Assembly: GCA_964500675.1 (NCBI GenBank) | Contig: CAZCNY010000004.1 | Span: 219,504 to 283,503, forward strand | DNA: 64,000 nucleotides | DNA from: CAMLJR01 sp964500675 | Lineage (GTDB): Bacteria > Pseudomonadota > Gammaproteobacteria > Pseudomonadales > CAMLJR01 | Direction of reading: 5' to 3' | Shown here: positions 29,249 through 39,108 of the stretch, in pieces | Numbering within the stretch: the stretch's first letter is position 1 | How the letters are laid out: each line of letters begins with the position of its first letter | Translations under genes and position numbers: made by a program | The notes under the pieces: generated by a model | What the model saw: only the letters and a program-made list of their open reading frames with translations | The model's database searches: none | Told to the model about the DNA's origin: nothing

Positions 29249-30265
29249 TTATTTTTTATCCCACCGATGCCATTCCGATTTCAACCACGCGTAAAACACC
29301 GGTGCGGCGACGACGCCGGCGGGGCCGAACAGTTTTTCCATCAACAGCATCATCACCAGAATTTCGTGCGGTTTGGCGTTGATCTGTTGACCGACGAAGC
29401 GCGCGTTGACGAAGTATTCGAGCTTGTGGATCACGATTAAAAATGCCAGCGAGCCGATCGCGACGATGAGCGATTGGCTCACGCTGATGATCGTGATCAT
29501 CGTGTTTGAAATCAAATTGCCAATCACGGGTAGCAGGCCCGCGATGAAGGTCACCGCGATAAGTGTTTTCGTGAACGGCAGGCGGATGTCGAAGGCGGGC
29601 AGAATCATGAGGAGATAAATGGCGGTGAGCAGCGTGTTGAGCGCGGAAATGCGCACCTGCGCCGAGATCACGCGCCAGAATGCATTTTCTATCGCGAGAA
29701 ATTGTTCCAGCAAGCGTGTGCTCACGGGGCCGAGTTTATGTGTCTCGATGCGCGTGCTGATCGCGAACATCGAACCGAGCAAAATACCGATCAACGCGTA
29801 GCCGATATTTTTGAGCGCGCCGAGACCGAACGTGCCGATCTCAGCGGCGTGCTGGCGCAGCAGCGCGCCCGTGCTCGCGAGCAGATCGTCCTGCTGCGGC
29901 AGTTTTTCGCTGATCATGGCCGGCAGCCATGAGCGCGCGGACTCGATGATATCGCTCATCTGCAGCAGCAGATCGTGCACGCCGAGCCGGTTGCGCAGCA
30001 ACACGTGCAAACCAAAACCGGCGAGCACCAGCGCCGTCGCGACCAGTATTGCGATCAGCACTACGGCGAACCAGCGCGACTGACCGTGCTGCGCGCCGCG
30101 ATCGGTGAGGTGTGAGGAGAGCAGGATCACGAGCGCGTAGACGAGCATGCCCGCGTACATCACCACGATAAGCTTGAGCGCGAGCAGCGAAAAAAACAGC
30201 AGCGCGGCGCCGATGAAGGCGGCGAAGCGCGCGTGGCGCGGCTGGGCGAACAGATCGGTCAACAT
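29249..30265 (-). CDS. AI-2E/PerM-family membrane transporter
   Basis: 338 residues with about eight hydrophobic helices in the family pattern: two paired helices at the N-terminus, a soluble segment (about 85-145), then the C-terminal bundle with LPVIGNLISNTMITII and the GPAGVVAAPVFYAWLKS ending. The family includes autoinducer and ion exporters; the substrate is not predictable. It ends 8 nt from the epoxide hydrolase stop (convergent). Confidence 0.82.
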   Translation of the reverse strand: MLTDLFAQPRHARFAAFIGAALLFFSLLALKLIVVMYAGMLVYALVILLSSHLTDRGAQHGQSRWFAVVLIAILVATALVLAGFGLHVLLRNRLGVHDLLLQMSDIIESARSWLPAMISEKLPQQDDLLASTGALLRQHAAEIGTFGLGALKNIGYALIGILLGSMFAISTRIETHKLGPVSTRLLEQFLAIENAFWRVISAQVRISALNTLLTAIYLLMILPAFDIRLPFTKTLIAVTFIAGLLPVIGNLISNTMITIISVSQSLIVAIGSLAFLIVIHKLEYFVNARFVGQQINAKPHEILVMMLLMEKLFGPAGVVAAPVFYAWLKSEWHRWDKK

Positions 30266-30418
30266 GATTGGATTTCACGATGGAGGTGCTGCATTGTAGA
30301 AAATATTTGGGTGCGATGCGCGCGGCGCGCACGGATATTTTCGCCGGTGTGAAGTGAGTTAGTATTGCGAATCTATTTCGGTCCGCCGAAAAGTGCTAAA
30401 ACCGTTGTGAGGAAAACG

Positions 30419-31819
30419 ATGATCAAGACGCTCATGGTGCAAGCGGCATTGTCCGATGCGGCATTGCTCGGCCAGCGCCTCCGGGTGCGCGGCTGGCTGC
30501 GTTCGCGGCGCGATTCGAAGGCCGGTATTTCGTTTCTCGCGATCAACGACGGCTCGTGCCTCGCTTCGATTCAAGCCGTGGTGCCGGCAACGCTGGCGAA
30601 TTATCAAAGCGAGGTGCTGCAACTATCGGCCGGTTGCGCCGTCGCGGTGAGCGGTGAACTCGTGCGCTCGCAGGGACAGGGGCAGGCGTTTGAAATTCAG
30701 GCCGATGCGGTCGAGGTCATCGGCTGGGTCGAGGATCCTGAGAGTTATCCGATCGCGAAAAAACGCCACACATTTGAATACCTGCGCACGGTCGCGCATC
30801 TGCGGCCGCGCACGAACACGTTTGGCGCGATCACGCGCGTGCGCACGGTGCTGGCGAACGCGATTCACAATTATTTTTGCGAGCACGGCTTTCAGTGGAT
30901 CAATACGCCGGTGATCACCGCGAGCGATTGCGAAGGCGCGGGCGAGTTGTTTCGAGTCAGCACGCTCGATCTTGCCAATTTGCCGCACGATGACAAAGGC
31001 GCGATCGATTTCAGTCAGGATTTTTTCGGCGCGCAGACCTTTCTCACGGTGTCGGGTCAGCTCAACGTCGAAGCGTATTGTCTCGCGCTGTCGAAGGTGT
31101 ATACCTTCGGGCCGACGTTTCGCGCCGAGAATTCGAACACGAGCCGGCATCTCGCCGAATTCTGGATGGTCGAACCCGAAATCGCGTTCGCCGATTTGAA
31201 TGACGATGCCGAACTCGCCGAAGATTTTCTGCGGCATTTATTTCACATCGTGCTTGAATGCTGCGAGGACGATCTGAAATTCTTCAACGAGTTCGTCGAT
31301 AAAACCGTGTTGGAGCGGCTTGAGCACGTCGCTGTGAAACATTTCGAGCGCATGGATTATTCCGAAGCGATTCGCGTGTTGCAAAATTGCGGCAAGCCAT
31401 TTCAATTCCCCGTGCGGTGGGGGCTCGATCTGCAATCCGAACACGAGCGCTATCTGTGCGAAGAGCATGTGAAAGCGCCGCTGATCGTGATGAATTATCC
31501 GAAGGACATCAAAGCGTTTTACATGCGCCAGAACGACGACGACAAAACCGTGGCGGCGATGGATGTGCTGGCGCCCGGTATCGGTGAAATCATCGGCGGC
31601 AGTCAGCGCGAGGAGCGGCTCGATCGCCTCGATGCGCGCATGCGGGAAATGAAAATCGGGGGCGATCTGTGGTGGTATCGCGACTTGCGCCGTTACGGCA
31701 CCGTGCCGCACGCGGGTTTCGGTCTCGGCTTTGAGCGCCTGCTCAACTATGTCACGGGCATGGACAATATTCGCGATGTGATTCCGTATCCGCGTGCGCC
31801 GCACAGCGCGCCGTTTTAA
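30419..31819 (+). CDS. asnS: Asparagine--tRNA ligase
   Basis: 466 residues from the ATG at 30419, which follows GTGAGGAAAACG and gives the same length as the E. coli enzyme; an earlier in-frame start would add 18 unsupported residues. The OB-fold anticodon domain is at 1-110. Class II motif 2 is FRAENSNTSRHLAEFWMVEPE (about 238-258) and motif 3 is GFGLGFERLL near the C-terminus. Charges tRNA-Asn in the cytoplasm. The C-terminal IPYPRAPHSAPF differs slightly from the usual ending. Confidence 0.96.
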   Translation: MIKTLMVQAALSDAALLGQRLRVRGWLRSRRDSKAGISFLAINDGSCLASIQAVVPATLANYQSEVLQLSAGCAVAVSGELVRSQGQGQAFEIQADAVEVIGWVEDPESYPIAKKRHTFEYLRTVAHLRPRTNTFGAITRVRTVLANAIHNYFCEHGFQWINTPVITASDCEGAGELFRVSTLDLANLPHDDKGAIDFSQDFFGAQTFLTVSGQLNVEAYCLALSKVYTFGPTFRAENSNTSRHLAEFWMVEPEIAFADLNDDAELAEDFLRHLFHIVLECCEDDLKFFNEFVDKTVLERLEHVAVKHFERMDYSEAIRVLQNCGKPFQFPVRWGLDLQSEHERYLCEEHVKAPLIVMNYPKDIKAFYMRQNDDDKTVAAMDVLAPGIGEIIGGSQREERLDRLDARMREMKIGGDLWWYRDLRRYGTVPHAGFGLGFERLLNYVTGMDNIRDVIPYPRAPHSAPF

Positions 31820-31843
31820 TTTTGGTTCGCGTTAAAATCGCGC

Positions 31844-32317
31844 TCATCGCAACGGTGTGTAGGCAGGATCTTGTCCCGCGAACCAGCCGCGCGCATGCAG
31901 ACAATTCACCAGCGCGCGCGTATACAGATGCTTTACAAAGTCGGGTGTGTGTTGCGCGCCGAGTTGTTCGGCGCAGGTATTGGCATCGGTATTGAAATCG
32001 GCCGCCTGCGCGCCCGCCTTCCACCAGGTTTGCACGGATTGTTTCTGCAAAGGATCCGAAGGCGCGCGTTTCGGCGCAGGTGCGCTCGCTGGCACGGTGT
32101 CGTTGTTGTCGAGCGCGGCGCCCGGTTCGGCCACTGTCCAACCCTTCTCGCGCAGACATTGCCGGCTTGCGGCATCGTCGCCCGATGCGCGCGCGCGGCA
32201 GGCTTGTTGATCGCGTTGCAGATCGTCGGCGCTGGCGCCCGCTTTCCAGGCAGCTTGCTGGCAGGCGCAGAGCGCCCATATCAAAGGGAGCGGCACTAGC
32301 AGCGGACGCAATGACAT
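31844..32317 (-). CDS. Putative lipoprotein
   Basis: 157 residues from the ATG complementary to 32315-32317 (MSLRPLLVPLPLIWALCACQ). The lipobox is ALCAC, so the mature protein starts at a cysteine near residue 17 or 19. Two similar blocks follow (AAWKAGASADDLQRDQQAC and TWWKAGAQAADFNTDANTC), an internal repeat with paired cysteines. No family name known. A longer frame upstream lacks a signal sequence and is not chosen. Convergent with asnS. Confidence 0.72.
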   Translation of the reverse strand: MSLRPLLVPLPLIWALCACQQAAWKAGASADDLQRDQQACRARASGDDAASRQCLREKGWTVAEPGAALDNNDTVPASAPAPKRAPSDPLQKQSVQTWWKAGAQAADFNTDANTCAEQLGAQHTPDFVKHLYTRALVNCLHARGWFAGQDPAYTPLR

Positions 32318-32426
32318 CGCAAAATTCCGATTCTTAATATCGAGACCGCACTTTAGCGCGAATGCTTGTGACGCAACATCAGTTATTTGTCGGATTTCGC
32401 GCGCGAGGCGCAATGCGCTATTCAAA

Positions 32427-32498
32427 GATTGGATTTGGGTCAGGGATTGAATTTGGGTCAGGGATTGGATTTGGCTCAGCGATTGAGTTCGGCAAAAA
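32427..32498. repeat. 18-bp tandem repeats at the 3' end of the 81-residue gene
   Basis: Three near-identical units start at 32427, 32445 and 32463 (GATTGGATTTGGGTCAGG type), and a weaker fourth starts at 32481. Period 18 bp, six codons. The fourth copy is the coding end of the minus-strand gene; each other copy repeats its TGA stop in the same frame. Confidence 0.8.
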
Positions 32499-32721
32499 AC
32501 TGGCGGCGGCTACGAATCATTTCCTGATACGTTTGTATCAGCGCCAGATCGAGTGGTTTTCCCGAGGTTTTGATCTTGCCGAGCTGGGTTTCAAGTTCGA
32601 CGATTTCTTCGAGCAGTTTTTCTTTGACCGCTTGCACGTTTTGCAGACGTACACCCGCGAGCGTTTCGCGGCGGGACGGTGGCCGATGCAGATGTAACGT
32701 GTTGCGCTCTTCTTTTTTCAT
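32476..32721 (-). CDS. Small hypothetical protein
   Basis: 81 residues: a basic N-terminus (KKEERNTLHLHRPPSRRE) and a long helix (NVQAVKEKLLEEIVELETQLGKI) likely to form a coiled coil. No family is recognised. Its last codons are the first of the 18-bp repeat units. It is divergent from the nucleotidase gene with a 183-bp gap. Confidence 0.5.
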   Translation of the reverse strand: MKKEERNTLHLHRPPSRRETLAGVRLQNVQAVKEKLLEEIVELETQLGKIKTSGKPLDLALIQTYQEMIRSRRQFFAELNR

Positions 32722-32904
32722 GTGCCCGAGCTTCCGTCCGAGGAATGTTTTTAAAAAGCTTAGTCAAGAATTGGTAAATTGAAATTACTCATTGGTAATC
32801 ACCGGCATTCGAACGTTGGCACAGATGAATAAAATTCGCCAGCGCTGCGACGCGCGCGCACCAAGTGCATACCGCCGGCGTCCGAGCAAGGGCATAATAG
32901 CGCC

Positions 32905-33579
32905 ATGATTGCATCCGCCTCATTGCTCGACTGGAATAACATCGACACCGTGCTGCTCGATATGGATGGCACGCTGCTCGATCTTTATTTCGACAATCAT
33001 TTCTGGCTCGAACATCTGCCGCTGCGCTATGCCGAGCGCCACGGCATGAGCGCCGAGCAGGCACGCATACATCTTATCGATGTATTCGCCGCGCAGCGCG
33101 GCACGCTCAATTGGTACTGCGTCGATTACTGGTCGCGGCAGTTGCAGCTCGATATCGGCGAGTTGAAGCGCGAGATTCGACATTTGATTGCGATCCGTCC
33201 CCATGTCGATGATTTTCTGCAGCGTCTGCACAACAGTCCGCGCCAGGTCTGGCTCGTTACCAACGCGCACCGCAAAAGTCTCGATATCAAAATGACGCAT
33301 ACGCGCATCGAGCGCTGGTTCGATCGCATTCTTTGTTCGCACGATTTCGCGCAGCCGAAAGAGAGCGCTGAATTCTGGCAGCGCTTGCGTGCCGAGCATC
33401 CCTTCGAGCCGGCGCGCACGCTGTTTATCGATGACTCCGCGGCCGTTCTGCACGCCGCGCAGCAATTCGGTATTCGCTATCTGCTCACGCTGTTGCAACC
33501 GGACAGCCGCCAAATGCGGCGCGAGCACACAGAGTTTCCAGGTATTTTGCATTTCGATGAGATTATGCCGCCGTCATGA
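32905..33579 (+). CDS. yrfG: HAD-type GMP/IMP nucleotidase, YrfG family
   Basis: 224 residues. HAD motif I is LLDMDGTLLDL (17-27), motif II is WLVTNAH (about 112-118), the motif III lysine is in QPKESAEFW, and motif IV is LFIDDSAAVL. This is the enteric YrfG type that dephosphorylates GMP and IMP. It overlaps hslR by 4 nt and precedes hslO and pckA, the same order as in E. coli, so it heads the hslRO operon. Confidence 0.88.
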   Translation: MIASASLLDWNNIDTVLLDMDGTLLDLYFDNHFWLEHLPLRYAERHGMSAEQARIHLIDVFAAQRGTLNWYCVDYWSRQLQLDIGELKREIRHLIAIRPHVDDFLQRLHNSPRQVWLVTNAHRKSLDIKMTHTRIERWFDRILCSHDFAQPKESAEFWQRLRAEHPFEPARTLFIDDSAAVLHAAQQFGIRYLLTLLQPDSRQMRREHTEFPGILHFDEIMPPS

Positions 33580-33992
33580 GCGCCAACAGCGAAGATGCGC
33601 ACTTCACCAAAGCGGTGCGTATAGATAAATGGCTGTGGGCGGCGCGCTTTTTCAAGACGCGCAACCTCGCCAAAGAGGCGATCGAACATGGCCGCGTGCG
33701 CTACAACGAGCAGCGCTGCAAAGTTAGCCGCGACGTCGAAATCGGTGCGCGCCTATCGATCGCGCAGGGCTGGGACGAAATCGAAGTCGATGTGCTCGCG
33801 CTATCCGATCAACGCGGTTCGGCAACCGTGGCGCGTCTGCTCTATGCTGAAACCGAAGCCAGCGTGCAGCGCCGCGCGCAGAATTCGGCTGCGCGCAAAG
33901 CGGCCGCGCTGAGCACACCGCTCACGCCAGAGCGGCCCAATAAGCGCCAGCGCCGTCAATTGGAACAATTAAAACGCGAATTATTCGATTGA
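33576..33992 (+). CDS. hslR: Heat shock protein 15 (ribosome-associated S4 protein)
   Basis: 138 residues. The S4 RNA-binding domain covers VRIDKWLWAARFFKTRNLAK to about residue 65 (VRYNEQRCKVSRDVEIG); the C-terminal helix is highly basic (ERPNKRQRRQLEQLKREL). Hsp15 binds free 50S subunits still carrying nascent chains and allows their recycling. The start overlaps the nucleotidase stop, and hslO follows within 30 nt. Confidence 0.93.
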   Translation: MSANSEDAHFTKAVRIDKWLWAARFFKTRNLAKEAIEHGRVRYNEQRCKVSRDVEIGARLSIAQGWDEIEVDVLALSDQRGSATVARLLYAETEASVQRRAQNSAARKAAALSTPLTPERPNKRQRRQLEQLKRELFD

Positions 33993-34021
33993 GCCGCGCC
34001 GGCTCGAAGGTGCTGAAACCC

Positions 34022-34927
34022 ATGTCCGAGCAGCTTGATTCCGATCCCGATCAGCCGATTACTTCCGACGAGTTGCTGCGTTTTATTTTTGATGGCACCG
34101 ATGTGCGCGGCGAGTGGGTGCAGCTTGAGCGCAGCTATCAGGATGCGCTGATCAATCATCATTATCCGCCTGCCGTGCGCGCGCTGGTCGGTGAATTTTT
34201 AGCGGCCGTGAGTCTGCTTGGCGCGACGCTCAAATTCGAGGGCACGATTGCGTTGCAGGCGCGCAGCGCGGACGGCGAAATCCCGCTGATCATGGCCGAG
34301 GCGAGTTCCGATAACAGCATGCGCGCCATCGTGCACGGTGCCGAGCGGGCGACAGGTGCGGAATTCACGCGCCTGCTGGGCCGCAATGCCACGCTCGCAA
34401 TCACGATCGATCCGGTGCAAGGCCAGCGCTATCAGGGCATCGTGCCGCTTGAAGGCGAAAACCTCGCGCGTTGCCTGGAAGATTATTTTCATCGCAGCGA
34501 ACAATTGCCGACGCGCGTCTGGTTGGTCGCCGACGCGCAGCGCGCCGCCGGATTGTTTTTGCAGGAGCTGCCGAGCCGGCTCGACTTCGAGCAGCGCTCG
34601 CAGCAGTGGCAGCACCTGAGCATGCTTGCCGAAACAGTATCTACACAGGAGTTGCTGCAGTTGAGCGGCGACCAACTTTTGTATCGGCTATTTCATCAAG
34701 AACAATTGCGTTTGCTGCGGCGCGATGCGCTGCGCTTTCGCTGCAGCTGCTCACGCGAGCGCACGGAAAACACGCTGCGCAGTCTCGATCGCGATGAGCT
34801 CGACGATATCCTGCGCGAACAGGGTTCGATTCAGGTCAATTGCGAGTTTTGCAATCAGCTCTACCGTTTTGACGCAGGGGACATTGCGAACCTGTTCAAA
34901 GCCCTCTCGACACCGACGCGTCATTGA
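34022..34927 (+). CDS. hslO: Redox-regulated chaperone Hsp33
   Basis: 301 residues from the ATG at 34022 (MSEQLDSD); an in-frame TTG at 33989 would add 11 residues. The C-terminal zinc centre is present: CSC (about 246-248) and CEFC about 30 residues on. Under oxidation these four cysteines form disulfides and switch on holdase activity in the cytoplasm. Normal family length. Third gene of the yrfG-hslR-hslO unit. Confidence 0.95.
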   Translation: MSEQLDSDPDQPITSDELLRFIFDGTDVRGEWVQLERSYQDALINHHYPPAVRALVGEFLAAVSLLGATLKFEGTIALQARSADGEIPLIMAEASSDNSMRAIVHGAERATGAEFTRLLGRNATLAITIDPVQGQRYQGIVPLEGENLARCLEDYFHRSEQLPTRVWLVADAQRAAGLFLQELPSRLDFEQRSQQWQHLSMLAETVSTQELLQLSGDQLLYRLFHQEQLRLLRRDALRFRCSCSRERTENTLRSLDRDELDDILREQGSIQVNCEFCNQLYRFDAGDIANLFKALSTPTRH

Positions 34928-35105
34928 ACGCAATAGCCTGAATCGGGTCAGACGGGGCACGGCGTGGTGGCCGATTCGCCTCAAACTCAGTTTTTTGCCA
35001 TAATGCCGGCCCTTATTTGTTTGTCTTAGGGGCTGCGCCGGGACGGTGCGGCCAGCATCCCGTTAACCGGTCCTCGCGGACGGCTTACTTAGGAAGTAGA
35101 AGAAC

Positions 35106-36656
35106 ATGAGTGCAGCAACCACTGTGTACAACGACCTTTCCCCGGCTCAGCTCGTCGAGCTGGGTATTGCGCGCGGCGAAGGGCAATTGGCCGATACCGG
35201 CGCCTTTGTCGTAGCCACCGGCAAGCGCACCGGGCGCTCGCCGAAAGATCGTTTCATCGTCAAAGACGCCACCACAACCGCCACCGTCGACTGGGGCAGC
35301 GTCAATCAGGCGTTCGATCCCGCTAAATTCGATGCGCTGTGGCAGCGCGTGGAAGATTACCTGGAGACCGAAGATCAGTTCGTTGCGCGCGTGCATGTCG
35401 GCGCGCACGATGAGTTTTATCTGCCCGTCGAAGCGCGCACCGAAACCGCGTGGCAGAGCTTGTTCGCACGCAATATGTTTATCCGCCCGGATACCTACAA
35501 CCCGCGCAACAAACCCGAGTGGAGAATTCTCAACGTGCCCAGCTTCGCGTGCGATCCCGCGCGCGACGGCACCAACTCCGACGCCGTGGTCATCACCGAT
35601 TTCACGCGACGCAAGGTGCTGCTGGCCGGTATGCGTTACGCGGGCGAAATGAAAAAATCGATGTTCGCTGTGCAGAACTATCTGCTGCCGGAAAAAGATG
35701 TGATGCCAATGCACTGCTCGGCCAATGTCGGCGACGCGGGCGATACCTGTTTGTTTTTCGGTCTGTCGGGCACGGGTAAAACCACGCTGTCGGCCGATCC
35801 GAGCCGCTACTTGATCGGCGACGATGAACATGCGTGGGCGAAAGGCTCCGTGTTCAATATCGAAGGCGGTTGCTACGCGAAAACGATCAATCTCTCGAAG
35901 GAAAACGAGCCGATCATTTGGGATGCGATTACCTTCGGCGCCATCGTCGAAAACGTGGTGATCGATACGGAAACGCGCCGCGCCGATTACGACGATACCA
36001 GTCTCTCTGAAAATGGCCGCTGCTGTTATCCGCTTGAGCATGTGCCCAAGCGCGTGATTAAAAATGCGGCGGGCGAGCCCAAGGTTGTGATCTTTCTGAC
36101 CTGCGACGTTTCGGGTGTATTGCCGCCGGTTTCGATTCTATCGAAAGAAGCGGCGGCGTTTCATTTTCTGAGCGGTTACACCGCGCGCGTCGGCTCGACT
36201 GAGGTCGGTGCGGCTCCCGGCATCCAGCCGACATTCTCAACTTGCTTTGGCGCGCCGTTCATGCCGCGCCCAGCACGCGAGTACGCTGAATTGCTCATTA
36301 AGCGCATCGAAGAATTCGATTCGCATGTGTATCTCGTCAACACGGGTTGGACCGGAGGCTCAGGTGCACCCGGCGGTGTCGGCATGCGTTTCCCGATTCC
36401 GGTCACGCGTGCCGTGGTCGCTGCATGTCAAAGCGGTGCGCTGCTCAATGTCGAGAAAGAGCATCTCGATATCATGAACGTCGATATTCCGAAAAGCGTG
36501 CCCGGTGTGGACGCGCGTTTTCTGAATCCGCGCAAATCGTGGTCCGATGCGGCCGCGTACGATGCCGAGGCGCGCAAACTCGCGCAACTGTTCCAAGAGA
36601 ACATCAAGAAGTTCGCTCCCTCCGCCGCGATTATCGCCGCCGGTCCCAAAACCTAA
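35106..36656 (+). CDS. pckA: Phosphoenolpyruvate carboxykinase (ATP)
   Basis: 516 residues. TGKRTGRSPKDRFIV (about 39-53), the kinase-1a loop GLSGTGKTTLSADP (about 218-231), the metal site GDDEHAW and NIEGGCYAK are all present. It makes phosphoenolpyruvate from oxaloacetate in gluconeogenesis. A good AGGAAGTAGAAG precedes the ATG. The 178-bp leader holds a GGGACGGTGC/GCCAGCATCCC-type hairpin but no known switch. A terminator follows at once. Confidence 0.97.
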   Translation: MSAATTVYNDLSPAQLVELGIARGEGQLADTGAFVVATGKRTGRSPKDRFIVKDATTTATVDWGSVNQAFDPAKFDALWQRVEDYLETEDQFVARVHVGAHDEFYLPVEARTETAWQSLFARNMFIRPDTYNPRNKPEWRILNVPSFACDPARDGTNSDAVVITDFTRRKVLLAGMRYAGEMKKSMFAVQNYLLPEKDVMPMHCSANVGDAGDTCLFFGLSGTGKTTLSADPSRYLIGDDEHAWAKGSVFNIEGGCYAKTINLSKENEPIIWDAITFGAIVENVVIDTETRRADYDDTSLSENGRCCYPLEHVPKRVIKNAAGEPKVVIFLTCDVSGVLPPVSILSKEAAAFHFLSGYTARVGSTEVGAAPGIQPTFSTCFGAPFMPRPAREYAELLIKRIEEFDSHVYLVNTGWTGGSGAPGGVGMRFPIPVTRAVVAACQSGALLNVEKEHLDIMNVDIPKSVPGVDARFLNPRKSWSDAAAYDAEARKLAQLFQENIKKFAPSAAIIAAGPKT

Positions 36657-36670
36657 ACGACGATAAGCGC

Positions 36671-36698
36671 AAAAAGCCGCCCACAAGGCGGCTTTTTA
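36671..36698 (+). terminator. Terminator after pckA
   Basis: GCCGCC (36676-36681) pairs with GGCGGC (36687-36692) over a 5-nt loop, flanked by A5 and T5. Confidence 0.88.
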
Positions 36699-36759
36699 TT
36701 TTGAATAATTGCGCATAATGCCGCACGCAATTTTCTCAACTCAGCTTTACGGAATCCCA

Positions 36760-39102
36760 ATGCTTTCGATCAACCAACGCATCGCCGATGAACTCAATGT
36801 CAAATTAGCGCAGGTCAGTGCAGCGATCGAGCTGCTCGATGAAGGTGCGACGGTACCGTTCATTTCGCGTTACCGCAAAGAGGTGACGGGTGGGCTCGAC
36901 GATACGCAATTGCGCACGCTCGAAGAGCGCCTGCGTTATCTGCGCGAAATGGAGGAACGCCGCGCGGCAATTCTCGCGAGCATCCAGGAGCAAGGTAAAT
37001 TGACGCCGGAATTGGCATCGGAAATTAATGCGGCCGATACCAAAAACCGTCTCGAAGATTTGTATCTGCCGTACAAACCCAAACGCCGAACCAAGGCGCA
37101 AATTGCGATCGAGGCCGGTCTTGAGCCGCTTGCGCTCGGTTTGTACGAAGACCCGAACAAAAATCCAGAAATATTCGCCATCGAATTTGTAAATACGGAA
37201 AAAGGTATCGCCGACGCGAAAGCCGCTCTCGACGGCGCGAAATATATTCTCATGGATAAATTCAGCGAGAATGCCGATCTGCTGCAAAAGTTGCGCGATT
37301 ATTTGTCGAGCGATGGCAAGCTCACTGCGCGAGTGGTCGAGGGCAAACAAGTCGAGGGGGAGAAATTTCGCGATTATTTCGAGCACGATGAACTGCTTGC
37401 GACGACGCCGTCGCATCGCGCGCTCGCGATGTTTCGCGGCCGCAACGAAGGTGTGCTGACACTGGCGATCACAGTCGGCGAGAAAGATGAAAAAGCCGTC
37501 GTGCATCCGTGCGAGGTGATGATCGCGAATTTCTGGAGCATAAAAGATCAGAATCGCGCCGCCGATAAATGGCTCGCCGAAGTTGTGCGCTGGACGTGGC
37601 GGGTTAAGCTCTACACGCACCTCGAAACGGATCTGCTCGGACAACTGCGCGAGCGCGCTGAGGACGATGCGATCAAAGTGTTCGCAAGCAATTTGAAAGA
37701 TCTGTTGCTCGCAGCGCCGGCCGGGCAAAAAGTCACGATCGGGCTCGACCCCGGTCTGCGTACGGGCGTGAAAGTCGCCGTGATCGATGCGACCGGCAAG
37801 GTGCTTGATCACTGCGCGATTTTTCCGAATCCGCCGCAAAATAAACTCGCCGAATCGGCGGCGGTGTTGATCGCGCTGGCAAAAAAACACGGTGCGCAAC
37901 TGATCTCGATCGGCAACGGTACGGCAAGCCGCGAAACCGAACGCTTCGTACTCGATATCATCAAGGCACATCCCGAACTCGGATTGACGAAGGTTATCGT
38001 CAACGAAGCCGGGGCATCGGTGTATTCGGCTTCCGAATACGCAGCGAAAGAATTTCCCGATCTCGATGTCACGATTCGCGGCGCCGTGTCGATTGCGCGA
38101 CGTTTGCAAGATCCACTGGCAGAGCTCGTTAAAATTGAGCCGAAATCGATCGGTGTCGGTCAGTATCAACACGATGTCAGCCAAACTGCGCTCGCGCGTT
38201 CGCTCGATGCCGTTATCGAGGATTGCGTGAATGCGGTTGGCGTCGATGTGAATACGGCATCACCCGCGCTGCTCACACGCATTTCCGGTTTGAATCAAAC
38301 GCTCGCGAGCAATATCGTCGAGTTTCGCAATCAACACGGCGTGTTCAAAAATCGCGAACAGTTGAAGAAAGTGCCGCGTCTCGGCGAAAAAACTTTCGAG
38401 CAGGCGGCCGGATTTTTGCGCGTGGTTGGCGGCGACAATCCGCTCGATGCATCGGCGGTGCATCCAGAATCGTATGCCGTCGTCGAAAAAATTGTGCAGA
38501 AGCATCGGCGCGAAGTGAAGCATCTGTTGGGCGACAGTCCATTTTTGCGCTCGCTCAAGGCGGCCGATTATATCGATGACAAATTTGGTGTGCCGACCGT
38601 CACCGACATTATCAAGGAACTCGATAAGCCCGGCCGCGATCCGCGCCCGGAATTCAAAACCGCGACTTTCATGGATGGCGTCGAAAATATTAAAGACTTA
38701 ACGCCGGGCATGATTTTGGAAGGCACTGTCACCAATGTCGCCGCGTTCGGTGCATTCGTCGATATCGGCGTGCATCAGGACGGTCTCGTGCACATTTCTG
38801 CATTGTCAAATAAGTTCGTGAAGGATCCGCGCGAAGTCGTGAAAGCCGGTGATATCGTCAAAGTCAAAGTGATGGAAATCGATATTGCGCGCAAGCGCAT
38901 TGGTCTCTCGATGCGTCTCGACGATGCGCCGGGCGAAAAAATGCAGGGGGCAAAACCACAGGAGCGCAACGCGAGTAAGGCCATTGATAAACTGCATCGG
39001 GACAATCGATTGCATAACGATAAGCAAAAGCAACAACCGACAAATACCGCCATGGCGCAATTGTTTGCCGCCGCGCAAAACAAGAAAAATAACCGGTTGT
39101 AA
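36760..39102 (+). CDS. tex: Transcription accessory protein Tex
   Basis: 780 residues from the ATG at 36760 (MLSINQRIADELNVK); an in-frame start 51 bases earlier lies in the terminator and is rejected. The N-terminal Tex domain (FISRYRKEVTGGLDDTQLRTLE), the YqgF/RuvC-like domain (IGLDPGLRTGVKVAVID), two helix-hairpin-helix motifs and a C-terminal S1 domain (GMILEGTVTNVAAFGAFVDIG) are in the usual order. Binds nucleic acid and influences transcription. Convergent with the GGDEF-EAL gene, 6-nt gap. Confidence 0.96.
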   Translation: MLSINQRIADELNVKLAQVSAAIELLDEGATVPFISRYRKEVTGGLDDTQLRTLEERLRYLREMEERRAAILASIQEQGKLTPELASEINAADTKNRLEDLYLPYKPKRRTKAQIAIEAGLEPLALGLYEDPNKNPEIFAIEFVNTEKGIADAKAALDGAKYILMDKFSENADLLQKLRDYLSSDGKLTARVVEGKQVEGEKFRDYFEHDELLATTPSHRALAMFRGRNEGVLTLAITVGEKDEKAVVHPCEVMIANFWSIKDQNRAADKWLAEVVRWTWRVKLYTHLETDLLGQLRERAEDDAIKVFASNLKDLLLAAPAGQKVTIGLDPGLRTGVKVAVIDATGKVLDHCAIFPNPPQNKLAESAAVLIALAKKHGAQLISIGNGTASRETERFVLDIIKAHPELGLTKVIVNEAGASVYSASEYAAKEFPDLDVTIRGAVSIARRLQDPLAELVKIEPKSIGVGQYQHDVSQTALARSLDAVIEDCVNAVGVDVNTASPALLTRISGLNQTLASNIVEFRNQHGVFKNREQLKKVPRLGEKTFEQAAGFLRVVGGDNPLDASAVHPESYAVVEKIVQKHRREVKHLLGDSPFLRSLKAADYIDDKFGVPTVTDIIKELDKPGRDPRPEFKTATFMDGVENIKDLTPGMILEGTVTNVAAFGAFVDIGVHQDGLVHISALSNKFVKDPREVVKAGDIVKVKVMEIDIARKRIGLSMRLDDAPGEKMQGAKPQERNASKAIDKLHRDNRLHNDKQKQQPTNTAMAQLFAAAQNKKNNRL

Positions 39103-39108
39103 TATCGC

